Origin: Candidatus Palauibacter poriticola
Lineage (GTDB): Bacteria; Gemmatimonadota; Gemmatimonadetes; Palauibacterales; Palauibacteraceae
Reading direction: 5' to 3'
DNA length: 64,000 bases
Assembly: GCA_012270965.1 (NCBI GenBank)
Contig: JAAXHJ010000092.1
Location: 31,574 to 95,573 of the forward strand
Part shown: positions 20,641 to 29,524 of the stretch, piece after piece
Position numbering within the stretch: position 1 is the stretch's first letter
Layout of the letters: every line of letters starts with the position of its first letter
Program-made: the position numbers and the translations under genes
The notes under the pieces: model-generated
Told to the model about the DNA's origin: nothing
Databases searched by the model: none
Seen by the model: only the letters and a program-made list of their open reading frames with translations

Positions 20641-21809
20641 GCGATGAGCCGTCCGTTGCGCAGGCACCATCGCGCGAGCTTTCCACCCATCAGCCCCACG
20701 TCGCCGGGCTTGGGCGCGGTGAGAATCACCTGCCCGCCCCGCTCGGACTCGAAGAGACGAAACAGCCGGTCCGAGCGCCCCTCGTCGAGTTCCGCGAATA
20801 CGTCGTCGAGGAGGTACAGCGGCTCGCGGCCGAGCCGCTCCCTAAGTCGATCCGCTTCGAGCAGGCGCAGCGCGAGGGCGGCCGTGCGCTGCTGTCCGCT
20901 CGACCCGTAGCTCCGGAGGTCGCGAGGGCCCTCCGGCACCTCGACCTCGAACCGGATCTCGTCGCGGTGCGGGCCCACGACGGTCATGCCTTGGCGACGC
21001 TCACGTTCCCGGGTCCTCTCCAGCGCGTGCCGAAAGCGGCCCTCCCACGAGCCCGCGCCCACCGCACCGTCCGTTCCGCCGTGCGAAGCGATCGAGGCCG
21101 AATACCGCAGCCGCGCATCGTCTCCTCCCGAGATCCGCGCGTAGAAGCCGGCGTATCGCTCCGCCCCCTCCGACACCCACGCCGCCCGCCTTTCCGTGAG
21201 GACTCCACCCGCCTCGACCAACCCTTCCGTCCACGCTTCGATTTCGTCGTTCGACCCGCCGCGCCGCAGCGCCTCGTTCCGTTGCGACAGAAGACTCCGG
21301 TAGCGCTGCAGCGCCGGGAGGTAGTCCGGCACGCCCACCGAGAGCGCGACGTCGAGGAAGCGGCGCCGCAGCGTCGGCCCTCCACGCACGATCTCGGCGT
21401 CGGCGAGGCGAAACGCCGCGACCCCCACCGACCCGATCCCCGCCGAAACGCGCTCCACTTCGAGCCCGTCGACTTCGACCTTCTTGATCCGTTGCGACCG
21501 ATCGTAGGCAGCCGCCACGGACATTACCCCCTCAACCTCGCCTTCCACCCGGAACACCGTCTGTCCGAACCGCACCAACTCGCGGTCCCGCACGCCCCGA
21601 AAGGATCGAAACACCTCGAGGTAGCAGATCGCCTCGAGGAGGTTCGTCTTGCCCGACCCGTTGGGCCCGATGATCGCGACGCCGGCCTCGGGAAACTCGC
21701 ATTCGAGTCGTTCGAAGTTGCGGTAGTCGCGAAGGATCAAGCGCCTGAGGAAAGGCGCGGAGGACGCCTCGGGCTGGCAGATGGACGGTGCCTCCGGTCT
21801 CTTCGTCAC
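20637..21809 (-). CDS. recF: DNA replication/repair protein RecF
   Basis: This 390-residue SMC-like ATPase loads RecA at gapped DNA. It contains LRRLILRDYRNFERLE, Walker A GPNGSGKTNLLEA (residues 48-60), the signature region YGSSGQQRTAALALRLLEADRL and Walker B LYLLDDVFAELDEGR. The GTG at 21809 is chosen because a well-formed -10 box ends 8 bp upstream, implying a nearly leaderless transcript. The extra 20 N-terminal residues before the conserved region are unusual but short. It is the first gene of recF-dciA-gyrB. Confidence 0.92.
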
Positions 21810-21817
21810 AGGCCCGT

Positions 21818-21846
21818 AAAATACGGCGAAAAGCCTTACGCCGCAA
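21818..21846 (-). promoter_or_regulatory. Predicted promoter of recF-dciA-gyrB
   Basis: Minus strand TTGCGG (21841-21846), a 17-bp spacer and TATTTT (21818-21823) lie just before the recF GTG. The expected start of transcription falls at or within a few bases of the GTG, so the mRNA may be leaderless. The same -35 (TTGCGG) occurs in front of the toxin-antitoxin operon at 56860. Confidence 0.55.
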
Positions 21847-21933
21847 GGAAATTTGCCCGTTGGAAACCCCGTCCGGAGAGCGCTGCCGAGCGGTTGCCCG
21901 AGAGCCTTCGCGCAAGCAGCTTCGGAGACGCCC

Positions 21934-22902
21934 ATGACACGCCTCGGCCGCCGCGGCGCACGCCGCCCGATCATGCGAGACAGGGCCCTGCGAGGGGCGG
22001 TCGCCTCCCTCGGGTTTGCGGGTCTCCTGCCTCCGTTCCACCTCGCCGCCCAGGCGCGGGCGGCCGTAGCGCCTCTGGATTCGCGGACGGTCGCAGCGCC
22101 TTGGCATTCGCAGATGCGGGCGGCCGCAGCGCCTCCGGATTCGCAGGGGGGCGAAGCGCCTCCGGCCTCGCAGATGCCGACGGTCGAGGCGCCTTCGGAT
22201 TCGCAGGCGCGGGAGGCGAGCCGGGTTTGGCGGGACCTCGCCCTCGCGGCGGGAGTCCTCGGCGGCGCCTTCCTGCTCGACGACCACGTCCGCGATCTGG
22301 CGCTGGATCATCAGGGAGCGCTGGGACGCGATCTGGCCGAGGGCGGCCACACGTACGGCGACTGGAAGCGGACGGCACCCCTTCTCGCGGGGGGCGGAGT
22401 CGTGCTCGGCGTCGCCCTAGACGGCGAACGGGGAGTCCGGCGGGCGACGTCGGGCTTCCTCGGCGTCTTCGCCGGCTCGATGTCGAACACCCTCCTCAAC
22501 TGGACGCTGGGGCGAAGCCGCCCGAGAGACGAAAGGGGCGTCCTGCACTTCGATCCCTTCCGGGGCAACGCCTCCCTTGGGTCCGGCCACACGGCCTACG
22601 CCTTCGCCATCGCCGCCGCCGTCGACGGCGTGACCGTTGGCGCGTGGGCCATCCCCTTCTACGTAGCCGCCGCGGGCACGGGACTCGCCCGGATCTACGG
22701 AGACCGGCACTGGCTGTCCGACGTGTTGGTCGGCGGCTTCATCGGCTGGTGGGTGGGCGGCCGGGCGACGGAAGCGGCCTCGCGCTGGCTCCGAATCGAA
22801 CCCTCGCCGGCCACGTCCGGCGTGCCTCGGCCCGCCCGCGTCCGGATCCGGCCGCTGATCGCCGGAGACGCGCTGGGCGTTCAACTCCGCTTCCAGCAGT
22901 AG
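21934..22902 (+). CDS. Secreted/membrane PAP2-family phosphatase
   Basis: This 322-residue protein has a signal-like N-terminus (LRGAVASLGFAGLLPPFHLAAQ), a repetitive linker (about residues 45-95), then a PAP2 lipid phosphatase domain. The three PAP2 motifs are visible as TLGRSRPRD, LGSGHTAYAF and ARIYGDRHWLSDV. The first lacks the usual distant lysine spacing. The enzyme may remove phosphate from undecaprenyl or lipid phosphates on the periplasmic side. The ATG at 21934 has CGGAG upstream; a later ATG at 21973 has no ribosome site. Confidence 0.8.
   Translation: MTRLGRRGARRPIMRDRALRGAVASLGFAGLLPPFHLAAQARAAVAPLDSRTVAAPWHSQMRAAAAPPDSQGGEAPPASQMPTVEAPSDSQAREASRVWRDLALAAGVLGGAFLLDDHVRDLALDHQGALGRDLAEGGHTYGDWKRTAPLLAGGGVVLGVALDGERGVRRATSGFLGVFAGSMSNTLLNWTLGRSRPRDERGVLHFDPFRGNASLGSGHTAYAFAIAAAVDGVTVGAWAIPFYVAAAGTGLARIYGDRHWLSDVLVGGFIGWWVGGRATEAASRWLRIEPSPATSGVPRPARVRIRPLIAGDALGVQLRFQQ
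22056..22215. repeat. In-frame tandem repeat in the PAP2 protein linker
   Basis: About four to five imperfect copies of a unit of roughly 33-36 bp, with the core GCGCCTCCGGATTCGCAG, encode repeated AP-x-DSQ peptides (APLDSR, APWHSQ, APPDSQ, APPASQ, APSDSQ). They form a Pro/Ala-rich spacer between the signal segment and the catalytic domain. Confidence 0.75.
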
Positions 22903-23025
22903 CGGGAATCGATCCGGCACGAGGGGTCGTGGGGCCCGGCGGGCCGCCACGTGTTCGACGCCCTCGTCCACGGTCTACCGACCGGCCGCACCCCTCGGCC
23001 GACCCTTGGCCGACTCCGAAGCGAG

Positions 23026-23913
23026 TTACAGCACGAAACTCGACACCACGGGTTCGTCGCCGCTGTAGTCGTAGAAGCCCTTCCCCGTCTTCCGTCCGTG
23101 GTATCCGGCCAGATACATGCGGCGCAGGAGAGGGGGAGAGGCGAAGCGCGCCTCCTTGTACTCGTCGTACATGATCCGCGTGATGTGGTACAGCGTGTCG
23201 AGCCCCACGAAATCACCCAGCGTGAAGGGGCCCATCGGGTAACCACAGCCCAGACGCAGCCCCTTGTCGATGTCGGGGATCGACGCGACCCCTGCTTCGT
23301 AGGCGCGAATCGCGTCGAGCATGTAGGGAACGAGCAGCCGGTTCACCACGAAGCCGGTGTTGTCGCCGCAGGCGATCGGGCTCTTCCCCAGCGATGCGGC
23401 GAACGCGAAGGCGGCCTCGAACGTCGCATCCGCCGTCTGCCCGCAGCGAACAACCTCCACCAGCGGCATGACCGGCACGGGGCTGAAGAAATGGAGACCG
23501 ACGAAACGCTCCGGACGATCCGTCTCCGCGGCGAGTTCAGTGATGGACAGGCTCGATGTGTTGGAGGCGAAGATCGTCTCCCCCGCGCACACTCCGCCAA
23601 GCTCGCCGAACAGCGCGTGTTTCGCGCCGAGGTTCTCGGTGATCGCCTCAACGACGAGGTCGCAATCCGCGAGGTCTCCCAGGTCGAGCGTCGGGTGAAG
23701 ACGAGCCATCGCCGCGTCCCGGTCGGTCGCGCCGAGCTTCTCCTTGTGTACCGCGCGGTCGAGGTTCTTCCGGATTCCGGCCATCCCCCGGTCGAGGAAC
23801 CCCTGCTCCACCTCCCGCACGACCGTCTCGTAACCGGCCGCCGCGCTGACCTGCGCGATCCCGCTCCCCATCAGTCCCGCTCCGACCACCCCGACCTTCC
23901 GAATCTCAATCAA
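23026..23913 (-). CDS. 3-hydroxyacyl-CoA (3-hydroxybutyryl-CoA) dehydrogenase
   Basis: This 295-residue short-form enzyme oxidises (S)-3-hydroxyacyl-CoA with NAD(P). The Rossmann motif VGVVGAGLMGSGIAQVSAAAGY is at residues about 8-29. Other conserved parts are EAITENLGAKHALFGEL, FASNTSSLSITELA, RFVGLHFFSPVPVMPLVEVV (with the catalytic His), DNTGFVVNRLLVPYMLDAIR and YPMGPFTLGDFVGLDT. A thiolase is encoded about 2 kb upstream on the same strand, consistent with short-chain acyl-CoA or acetoacetyl-CoA metabolism. Confidence 0.92.
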   Translation of the reverse strand: MIEIRKVGVVGAGLMGSGIAQVSAAAGYETVVREVEQGFLDRGMAGIRKNLDRAVHKEKLGATDRDAAMARLHPTLDLGDLADCDLVVEAITENLGAKHALFGELGGVCAGETIFASNTSSLSITELAAETDRPERFVGLHFFSPVPVMPLVEVVRCGQTADATFEAAFAFAASLGKSPIACGDNTGFVVNRLLVPYMLDAIRAYEAGVASIPDIDKGLRLGCGYPMGPFTLGDFVGLDTLYHITRIMYDEYKEARFASPPLLRRMYLAGYHGRKTGKGFYDYSGDEPVVSSFVL

Positions 23914-23966
23914 TGTCCACTCCCTCTATCTCGGTTCGTGTGTTGGCGCGCGGAAACCCGCACCCG

Positions 23967-24836
23967 TCAGCGCAGCAGCCTCCGGTGCCACGGTTCCTCC
24001 GCGCTGCGCAGATGGTCTCCGCGTTCGAGTCGGTCGAGAAGACCCTGAAGCGCGAGTTCCATCCGTCGCCTGACCTTCCGCATGTCGGCCCGCGCGGAAA
24101 CCGTCGCGACGGCCGCGAAGCCCGAGAAGATCGCCAGTCCTCCCACAAGCGGCAGGATACCGACCCCCAGCGCCACGAACAGGCCGAAGCCCGCGGCCGC
24201 CCCGCCCAGCCCCATCCCCGTGAACCATCCTCCCAGCCGTTCCGCCCTCATGTTCCCGACGTCGGCCGTCAGCGTGACCAGCGACCATCCACTCTCCAAG
24301 GCTTTCACGCTGACCTGGAGGCTGCGCGACTTCGCGAGCGTGTACCGCCGGCCGCCGACATCCATGGCGCGGCGCATCTGGGTGACGAGGCCGGTCCCCG
24401 GCTCCCAGAGCGATCCGCCGGACCGCGAGCGCACCTGCCGGAGAAGCTCCTCTTCACGCAGGTACGACTCGAGATTGGCCTCCACATCCGCCGGACTCCC
24501 GGGCACCACCCGGCTCGTGCTCACGATCGCGGAACCCACGATCCGCCGCGCGAGCCCCTCGTCCCGAGGCGCATCCGGAATGAGGGAGGCGGCCTCCACC
24601 TCGGCCAGCGCCTGTCGAACGTACCGCTCCTCGAGCCCGACTTCCTCTCCGATCCGGACGACTTCGCTCGCCCCGAGTTCCCCGCCGACCGAGGTGGAAC
24701 TGCGGAACTGTAGATCCGATGCCCGCCGGATCACGCGTTCGAGCTGCTCCTGCGTGACCGTCCGGGGGAGCGACGAACGGCGTTCCGGGAGACCGGATCC
24801 GCCTGAGCCGTCGCGATTGTCCTCAGCCGGCGGCAT
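23967..24836 (-). CDS. Hypothetical membrane protein next to slipin
   Basis: This 289-residue protein begins [15 protein letters not shown]. The N-terminal third is helical ([39 protein letters not shown]). Two close hydrophobic segments near residues 210-255 ([40 protein letters not shown]) would form a hairpin in the membrane. No known domain is recognised. Its start overlaps the 3' end of the slipin gene by 14 bp, so the two are very likely co-translated and may work together in a membrane assembly. Confidence 0.7.
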   Translation of the reverse strand: MPPAEDNRDGSGGSGLPERRSSLPRTVTQEQLERVIRRASDLQFRSSTSVGGELGASEVVRIGEEVGLEERYVRQALAEVEAASLIPDAPRDEGLARRIVGSAIVSTSRVVPGSPADVEANLESYLREEELLRQVRSRSGGSLWEPGTGLVTQMRRAMDVGGRRYTLAKSRSLQVSVKALESGWSLVTLTADVGNMRAERLGGWFTGMGLGGAAAGFGLFVALGVGILPLVGGLAIFSGFAAVATVSARADMRKVRRRMELALQGLLDRLERGDHLRSAEEPWHRRLLR

Positions 24837-25752
24837 CGCGCTCCCTCGTCGCCGCTTCCGCCTCGGCCGCAGCCTCCGACACCTCCGCCCGGACCTCCGC
24901 GCGGGGCAACCGCGGCGCCCCTTCCGAGCCTTCGAGTACGTGTTCGTCGACCGGAGCCGGGGCCGTCGACGGATCGTCCGCCGACGCATCCGCCGCCGTC
25001 GCAAGTCCCTTGAACAGACCCACCATCGGCCCGAGTTCCACCGGCAGCGGGAAGAGCGTCGTCGAATTGTTCTCCGCCGCGATCTCCGTCGCCGTCTGTA
25101 GGAAGCGCAGTTGCAGCGAGGCCGGGTATTCGCTCAGCTGGCGCGCCGCGTCCCGCAGGTTCGACGCCGCCTGAAGTTCGCCCTGCGCGTTGATCACCTT
25201 GGCGCGACGCTCGCGCTCCGCCTCCGCCTGCCGCGCGATCGCGCGCTTCATCTCGTTCGGCAGGTCCACATCCTTCACTTCGACGCCCGTGACATCGATC
25301 CCCCAGGCGTCCGTCCCCTGGTCGATGATGTCACGCAGGATCTGGTTGAACTTCTCGCGCTCCGCGAGGACTTCGTCCAGTTCCGCCTGCCCGATGACCG
25401 AGCGCAGCGTCGTCTGGGCGAGCTGCGAGGTGGCGAAGAGATAGTCCTCGATCTCGAGGATGGCCCGTCTCGGGTTCGCAACCCGGAAATAGAGGACCGC
25501 GTTGACCTTCACCGACACGTTGTCCCGCGTGATGACGTCCTGCGGCGGGATGTCCATGGCGATGATGCGCAGGCTCACGCGCTCCATGCGTTCGACCCCG
25601 AACGGGACGAGGAAGATGAGTCCCGGCCCGCGGGTCGGACGCGCGCGGCCGAGCCGGAAGACGACGGCCCGCTCGTACTCCTTCAGGATGCGGAGACTCG
25701 TGGCCAGCGCCAGCGCGCCCGCCCCGGCGAGGATGAAGAATAGAGGATCCAT
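24823..25752 (-). CDS. Slipin / SPFH (Band 7) domain protein
   Basis: This 309-residue protein is anchored by one N-terminal helix ([18 protein letters not shown]). The Band 7 domain follows, showing [58 protein letters not shown] and [15 protein letters not shown]. Residues near [19 protein letters not shown] and [24 protein letters not shown] form the helical oligomerisation segment. SPFH proteins organise membrane microdomains. No NfeD partner is seen; instead a hypothetical membrane gene overlaps. The ATG at 25752 has GGAGGGAGCG before it. Confidence 0.9.
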   Translation of the reverse strand: MDPLFFILAGAGALALATSLRILKEYERAVVFRLGRARPTRGPGLIFLVPFGVERMERVSLRIIAMDIPPQDVITRDNVSVKVNAVLYFRVANPRRAILEIEDYLFATSQLAQTTLRSVIGQAELDEVLAEREKFNQILRDIIDQGTDAWGIDVTGVEVKDVDLPNEMKRAIARQAEAERERRAKVINAQGELQAASNLRDAARQLSEYPASLQLRFLQTATEIAAENNSTTLFPLPVELGPMVGLFKGLATAADASADDPSTAPAPVDEHVLEGSEGAPRLPRAEVRAEVSEAAAEAEAATRERDAAG

Positions 25753-25798
25753 GTTCGCTCCCTCCGACTGATCGCGGGCCCCGGCCCGGCTCGCCAAC

Positions 25799-25858
25799 TG
25801 CCCGTGGCAAGAGCCCCGCCGCGTTTCGAGCGGCGCCGCGTCTCGCCTGAACGCTGCG
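25799..25858. repeat. Dispersed palindromic repeat, partial copy
   Basis: The left half matches the full elements (TGCCCGTGGCAAGAGCCCCG, then CCGCGTTTCGAGCGGCGC), but the right outer arm is replaced by a sequence ending CGCCTGAACGCTGCGCT. That sequence is the reverse complement of a segment in the 8224-8321 copy. It lies between the thiolase stop and the slipin gene on the minus strand. Confidence 0.55.
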
Positions 25859-27058
25859 CTATGCGTCGACCTCCACGATGACGGCCGCGCCCTGTCCGCC
25901 GCCGATGCACGCCGCGCCCAAGCCCAGGCCGCCGCCCCGCCGCCCAAGTTCGTGCAGAAGATGGCCCGTGATCCTCGCCCCCGTCATGCCGAGCGGGTGG
26001 CTCAGCGCGATCGCCCCGCCGTCCACGTTCACCTTGTCGCGGTCGAGACCGAGTTCGCGCTCGACTGCCAAGTACTGCGGAGCGAAGGCCTCGTTCACCT
26101 CGATGAGATCGATGTCGTCGAGGGTGAGGCCGGCCTTCTCGAGAGCGGCGCGCGAGGCGGGTGCGGGCCCGATGCCCATGATGTGGGGCGGCACGCCCGC
26201 CACGGCGTAGGACACGAGGCGGCCGACCGGCTCCAGGCCGTGTGCGGCGGCATAGTCCCCGCCCGCCAGCACGAGCGCCGCCGCCCCATCCCCGATCCCG
26301 CTCGCGTTGCCGGCGGTGACGAGGCCATCCTGCTTGAAGTACGGCCGAAGCTTCGCGAGCCCCTCGACCGTCGTAGCGGGACGGAGGTGCTCATCCCGCT
26401 CGAAGGACGTTTCCCTCCCCTTCCTACCCACCATCATCGGCACGACTTCCTCCTCGTAGCGGCCGCCCTCCCAAGCCTCCGCCGCCAGTTGCTGGCTGCG
26501 CACCGCCACCTCGTCGGCCTCCGAGCGCGAGATCCCGTACTCCTCCGCGAGATTCTCCGCCGTCTGGGCCATCGAGAAGCCGCAATAGGGATCGGTGAGG
26601 GCCTCCCACAGCGAATCCTCGAACTTGGGCGCCGGGCCCAGCCGCAGCCCCCAGCGGGCTCCGCGCACGATGTGCGGCGCCTGACTCATGGACTCGGCTC
26701 CGCCCACGAGACAGAGGTCGCTTTCTCCGAGTTCGATCTCCTGCGATCCATCGATCACGGCCTGGAAGCCCGAACCGCACAGGCGGTTCACCGTGACGGC
26801 CGGCGTCTCGACCGGCAGTCCGGCCCGCAGTCCCACATGCCGCGCGAGATAGATCGCGTCGGCCGACGTCTGCATCACGTTCCCCATCACCACGTGCCCG
26901 AAATCGGCGGGCTCGGCACCCGAGCGCTCAATCGCCGCCTCCGAGGCGACGACGCCCAGGTCCACCGCCGAGTAGTCCTTCAGGCTGCCGCCGAACGCGC
27001 CCATTGCGGTTCGGGCCGCGGAGAGAAACACCGTCCCGTTTCCGTTGCTGTCGCTCAT
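25859..27058 (-). CDS. Acetyl-CoA acetyltransferase (thiolase)
   Basis: This 399-residue thiolase joins or splits acyl-CoA units. The nucleophilic cysteine lies in [19 protein letters not shown]. The C-terminal active-site motifs are [29 protein letters not shown] and [16 protein letters not shown]. The length and [11 protein letters not shown] are typical of acetoacetyl-CoA thiolases. The ATG at 27058 follows GGAGGGACCTCCGGAAG; about 49 in-frame codons upstream were excluded. With the 3-hydroxyacyl-CoA dehydrogenase about 2 kb downstream it could serve short-chain fatty acid metabolism. Confidence 0.93.
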   Translation of the reverse strand: MSDSNGNGTVFLSAARTAMGAFGGSLKDYSAVDLGVVASEAAIERSGAEPADFGHVVMGNVMQTSADAIYLARHVGLRAGLPVETPAVTVNRLCGSGFQAVIDGSQEIELGESDLCLVGGAESMSQAPHIVRGARWGLRLGPAPKFEDSLWEALTDPYCGFSMAQTAENLAEEYGISRSEADEVAVRSQQLAAEAWEGGRYEEEVVPMMVGRKGRETSFERDEHLRPATTVEGLAKLRPYFKQDGLVTAGNASGIGDGAAALVLAGGDYAAAHGLEPVGRLVSYAVAGVPPHIMGIGPAPASRAALEKAGLTLDDIDLIEVNEAFAPQYLAVERELGLDRDKVNVDGGAIALSHPLGMTGARITGHLLHELGRRGGGLGLGAACIGGGQGAAVIVEVDA

Positions 27059-27204
27059 CTTCCGGAGGTCCCTCCATCTCTCGCCGGTCGTCCGACCGGA
27101 TCCATGTTCAATGTGTGGTGCGGCACCATGTGATGCCGCGGCGCCGACGCCGCCCCGTGCCCGCGCGGGCCCGCCGGCCGGTGCGTGAAATGTAGCCCGG
27201 CGCA

Positions 27205-28269
27205 TCAGGCCGAGCCCACCCGTTCCGCAAGCCAGCTTCCGACCTCGGATGTCGTTGCGCTTCCTCCAAGGTCCGGCGTTCGCATCCGCGAGTCGAGTGC
27301 CGCATCCACGGCGGCCTCGATGGTCTCCGCCGCCTCGTCCGAACCGTGATCGCGCAGGAGGAGCGCGGCGCTGAGCACCGCGGCCATCGGATTCGCCCGT
27401 CCCGTCCCGACGATGTCGGGCGCGCTGCCGTGCACGGGCTCGTAAAGTCCATGCACCCCGGGGTTCACGTTGGCGGAGGGCGCGAGCCCCGGCCCACCCA
27501 CGATCTCGGCACCCAGATCGGAGAGAATATCGCCGAGCAGGTTCGACGTGACGATGACCCCGAACCGTTCCGGCACCCGGATCATCTCCATGGCGAGCGC
27601 ATCCACGTAGCGCATCTCCGACTCTACCCCCCGGTATCCGGCGGCGACCTCCCGGAACACGCGCCGCCAGAGCCCGAACATGTGCGGTACCGCGTTCGCC
27701 TTGTCCGCGAGCGTCACGCGCAGCCCCCGCGGAGCGGCGTACTCGAACGCCCGCCGCACGATCCGCTCCACTCCGAACCGGGTCGCGACCGACTCCGACA
27801 CCGCGACCTCGTCGGGCGTGCCCTCGTGCTCGACCCGTCCGATGCCCACATAGAGGCCCTCCGTATTCTCCCGGAAGATCTCGAAGTCGATGGGCACCGA
27901 GTCCGCGGACCTCAACGGCGACAGCTCCGGCGCGCGCAGCCGAAGCGGCCGGCGATTCAGGAACAGGTCCAGCCGCACCCGCAATCCGAGGAGGAGGTCC
28001 CGCGCGTGACGCCCATCGGGCACGCGCGGATCGCCCACGGCGCCGAAGAGAATCGCGTCGAAGTCATCCCTCAGCGAATCGAAGGTCCGCTGCGAGAGCG
28101 TCTCCCCGGTGGCGAGATAGTGATCCGCGCCGTGCGGCAAGTGCGTGAGTTCGAGTTCGGACAGGCCCCTGGCGGCGACGGCCCGGAGCACGCGACATGC
28201 CTCGCGGGTGACTTCCGGGCCAATCCCATCGCCGCCGATGACGGCGATTCGCAGCGGAGCCTTCGCCAC
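27205..28269 (-). CDS. Isocitrate/isopropylmalate dehydrogenase-family enzyme
   Basis: This 354-residue beta-decarboxylating dehydrogenase has IAVIGGDGIGPEVTREA, VRLDLFLNRRPLR, FRENTEGLYVGIGRVEHEG, DKANAVPHMFGLWRRVF, VTSNLLGDILSDLGAEIVGGPGLAPSANV and EPVHGSAPDIVGTGRANPMAAV. The family oxidises 2-hydroxyacids with NAD(P). The FRENTEGLYVG segment is of the type seen in isocitrate, homoisocitrate and tartrate dehydrogenases, while the length is like LeuB. No other leucine genes are nearby, so the substrate is left open. Confidence 0.85.
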   Translation of the reverse strand: MAKAPLRIAVIGGDGIGPEVTREACRVLRAVAARGLSELELTHLPHGADHYLATGETLSQRTFDSLRDDFDAILFGAVGDPRVPDGRHARDLLLGLRVRLDLFLNRRPLRLRAPELSPLRSADSVPIDFEIFRENTEGLYVGIGRVEHEGTPDEVAVSESVATRFGVERIVRRAFEYAAPRGLRVTLADKANAVPHMFGLWRRVFREVAAGYRGVESEMRYVDALAMEMIRVPERFGVIVTSNLLGDILSDLGAEIVGGPGLAPSANVNPGVHGLYEPVHGSAPDIVGTGRANPMAAVLSAALLLRDHGSDEAAETIEAAVDAALDSRMRTPDLGGSATTSEVGSWLAERVGSA

Positions 28270-28292
28270 GGACCGCGCCTAGCGTCGCGACA

Positions 28293-29468
28293 CTAGCGTT
28301 CGATTTCGAGCGCGCCGACGCGGGCCGAGTCCTCGAGGAAGGCACGCGCCGTCTGCCAAGAGACGGCGATGCCCGTCAGCGCCTGGAGCCGCATCGCCTC
28401 GTTTCGCATGAAGTCCGCCAGCGAAACGCCGGGCTCCGCGGACCCGTTGCGCATGGCCCGCACGATGCCGTCCCAGTCTCCCTCGTACACCACCCCGTTC
28501 GGGGCCCGCACGCGGTGTACCTCTACCGCCGACGCCTCGGGCGGACGACCGAACAGATCGAGCTGGCCGGTGCCGGCCCCCGCCGTCAACCCGTTTGCCC
28601 GGGCTTCGACCTCGGCCAGCAGGCGTTCCTCCGGACTCGGCTCCGGGGCCAGTTCCTCCAGCGCCACAAGGTAGGGCTGCAATTCCTCGGCGTCGGATGG
28701 AAGGTCTTCGAGTCGCCGCTTGAGGTCGACGACCCGCCAAGCGACGATCGGATCGGCCAACTCCGCCACCGGGATCGACGCAAGTTGCGCGAGCGCACCC
28801 CGAAAATCGCCGCGTTCGTAGAGCACGTTGCCGTAGAGCGCGCGGGCCTCCGCGAAACCAGGATCCAGACGCACCGCCTCGCGGCTCCAGAACAGCGCCC
28901 CCTCGGTGTCGCCATCCCGATAGAAGGTGAAGGCGAGATCCAGCGCGGCATCGGGACTCTCGCGATCGGCGGCGAGGGCGAGCCGGAAAAAGCGCTCCGC
29001 CCGGCGCAGGAGACCCTCGCGCAGCAGGCTGCGTCCCACGCAGAGCATGAGTTCCACGTCCCGGTCGTACCCCAGCGCGATGAGGCCCTCAAAAATCTGG
29101 AAGGCCGCGGCGCGTTCCCCCAGCTTCAGCAGGACATCCCCCAGGCCGGCCAGCGCCTCCTCGTGTTCCGGATCGAGATCGAGGACCCCGTCGAAGGCCG
29201 CGCGCGCCCAAGCGTATTCCTCGCGGGCCAGACGCGTATACCCGAGCGAGACGAGGAGTTCGACCGAGTGGGGATAGCGGGTGAGGGCCTCCTTGAGGAG
29301 GCCGAGCGCCTGATCGAAGTCGCCGGCTTCGTACAGCCGTTGCGCTTCGGCGTCGAACTGCTCGTAGTTCCAGGAGTCGGAGAGGTTCAAGTCCGGAAGC
29401 TCAAGTTGGCAACCCTTCCCGACCATGTTCGGCGAGCCGGAGCGGAGCCTTTCGTTGAAGGAGGCCAT
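28293..29468 (-). CDS. Tetratricopeptide-repeat protein
   Basis: This 391-residue soluble protein is made mainly of TPR-like helix pairs. Examples are FDAEAQRLYEAGDFDQALGLLKEALTRYPHSVELLVSLGYTRL, EEYAWARAAFDGVLDLDPEHEEALAGLGDVLL and DGDTEGALFWSREAVRLDPGFAEARALYGNVLY. The last 110 residues contain VHRVRAPNGVVYEGDWDGIVRAMR and look like a separate small domain. No signal peptide is seen. The start is uncertain among ATGs at 29492, 29468 and 29426. It lies 23 bp upstream of the dehydrogenase gene and is probably co-transcribed with it. Confidence 0.82.
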   Translation of the reverse strand: MASFNERLRSGSPNMVGKGCQLELPDLNLSDSWNYEQFDAEAQRLYEAGDFDQALGLLKEALTRYPHSVELLVSLGYTRLAREEYAWARAAFDGVLDLDPEHEEALAGLGDVLLKLGERAAAFQIFEGLIALGYDRDVELMLCVGRSLLREGLLRRAERFFRLALAADRESPDAALDLAFTFYRDGDTEGALFWSREAVRLDPGFAEARALYGNVLYERGDFRGALAQLASIPVAELADPIVAWRVVDLKRRLEDLPSDAEELQPYLVALEELAPEPSPEERLLAEVEARANGLTAGAGTGQLDLFGRPPEASAVEVHRVRAPNGVVYEGDWDGIVRAMRNGSAEPGVSLADFMRNEAMRLQALTGIAVSWQTARAFLEDSARVGALEIER

Positions 29469-29524
29469 TCCAACTTCGGGCGCGATGGCCACGCCAGCAA
29501 GTTCGAGTATCGAATGGGTTCATC

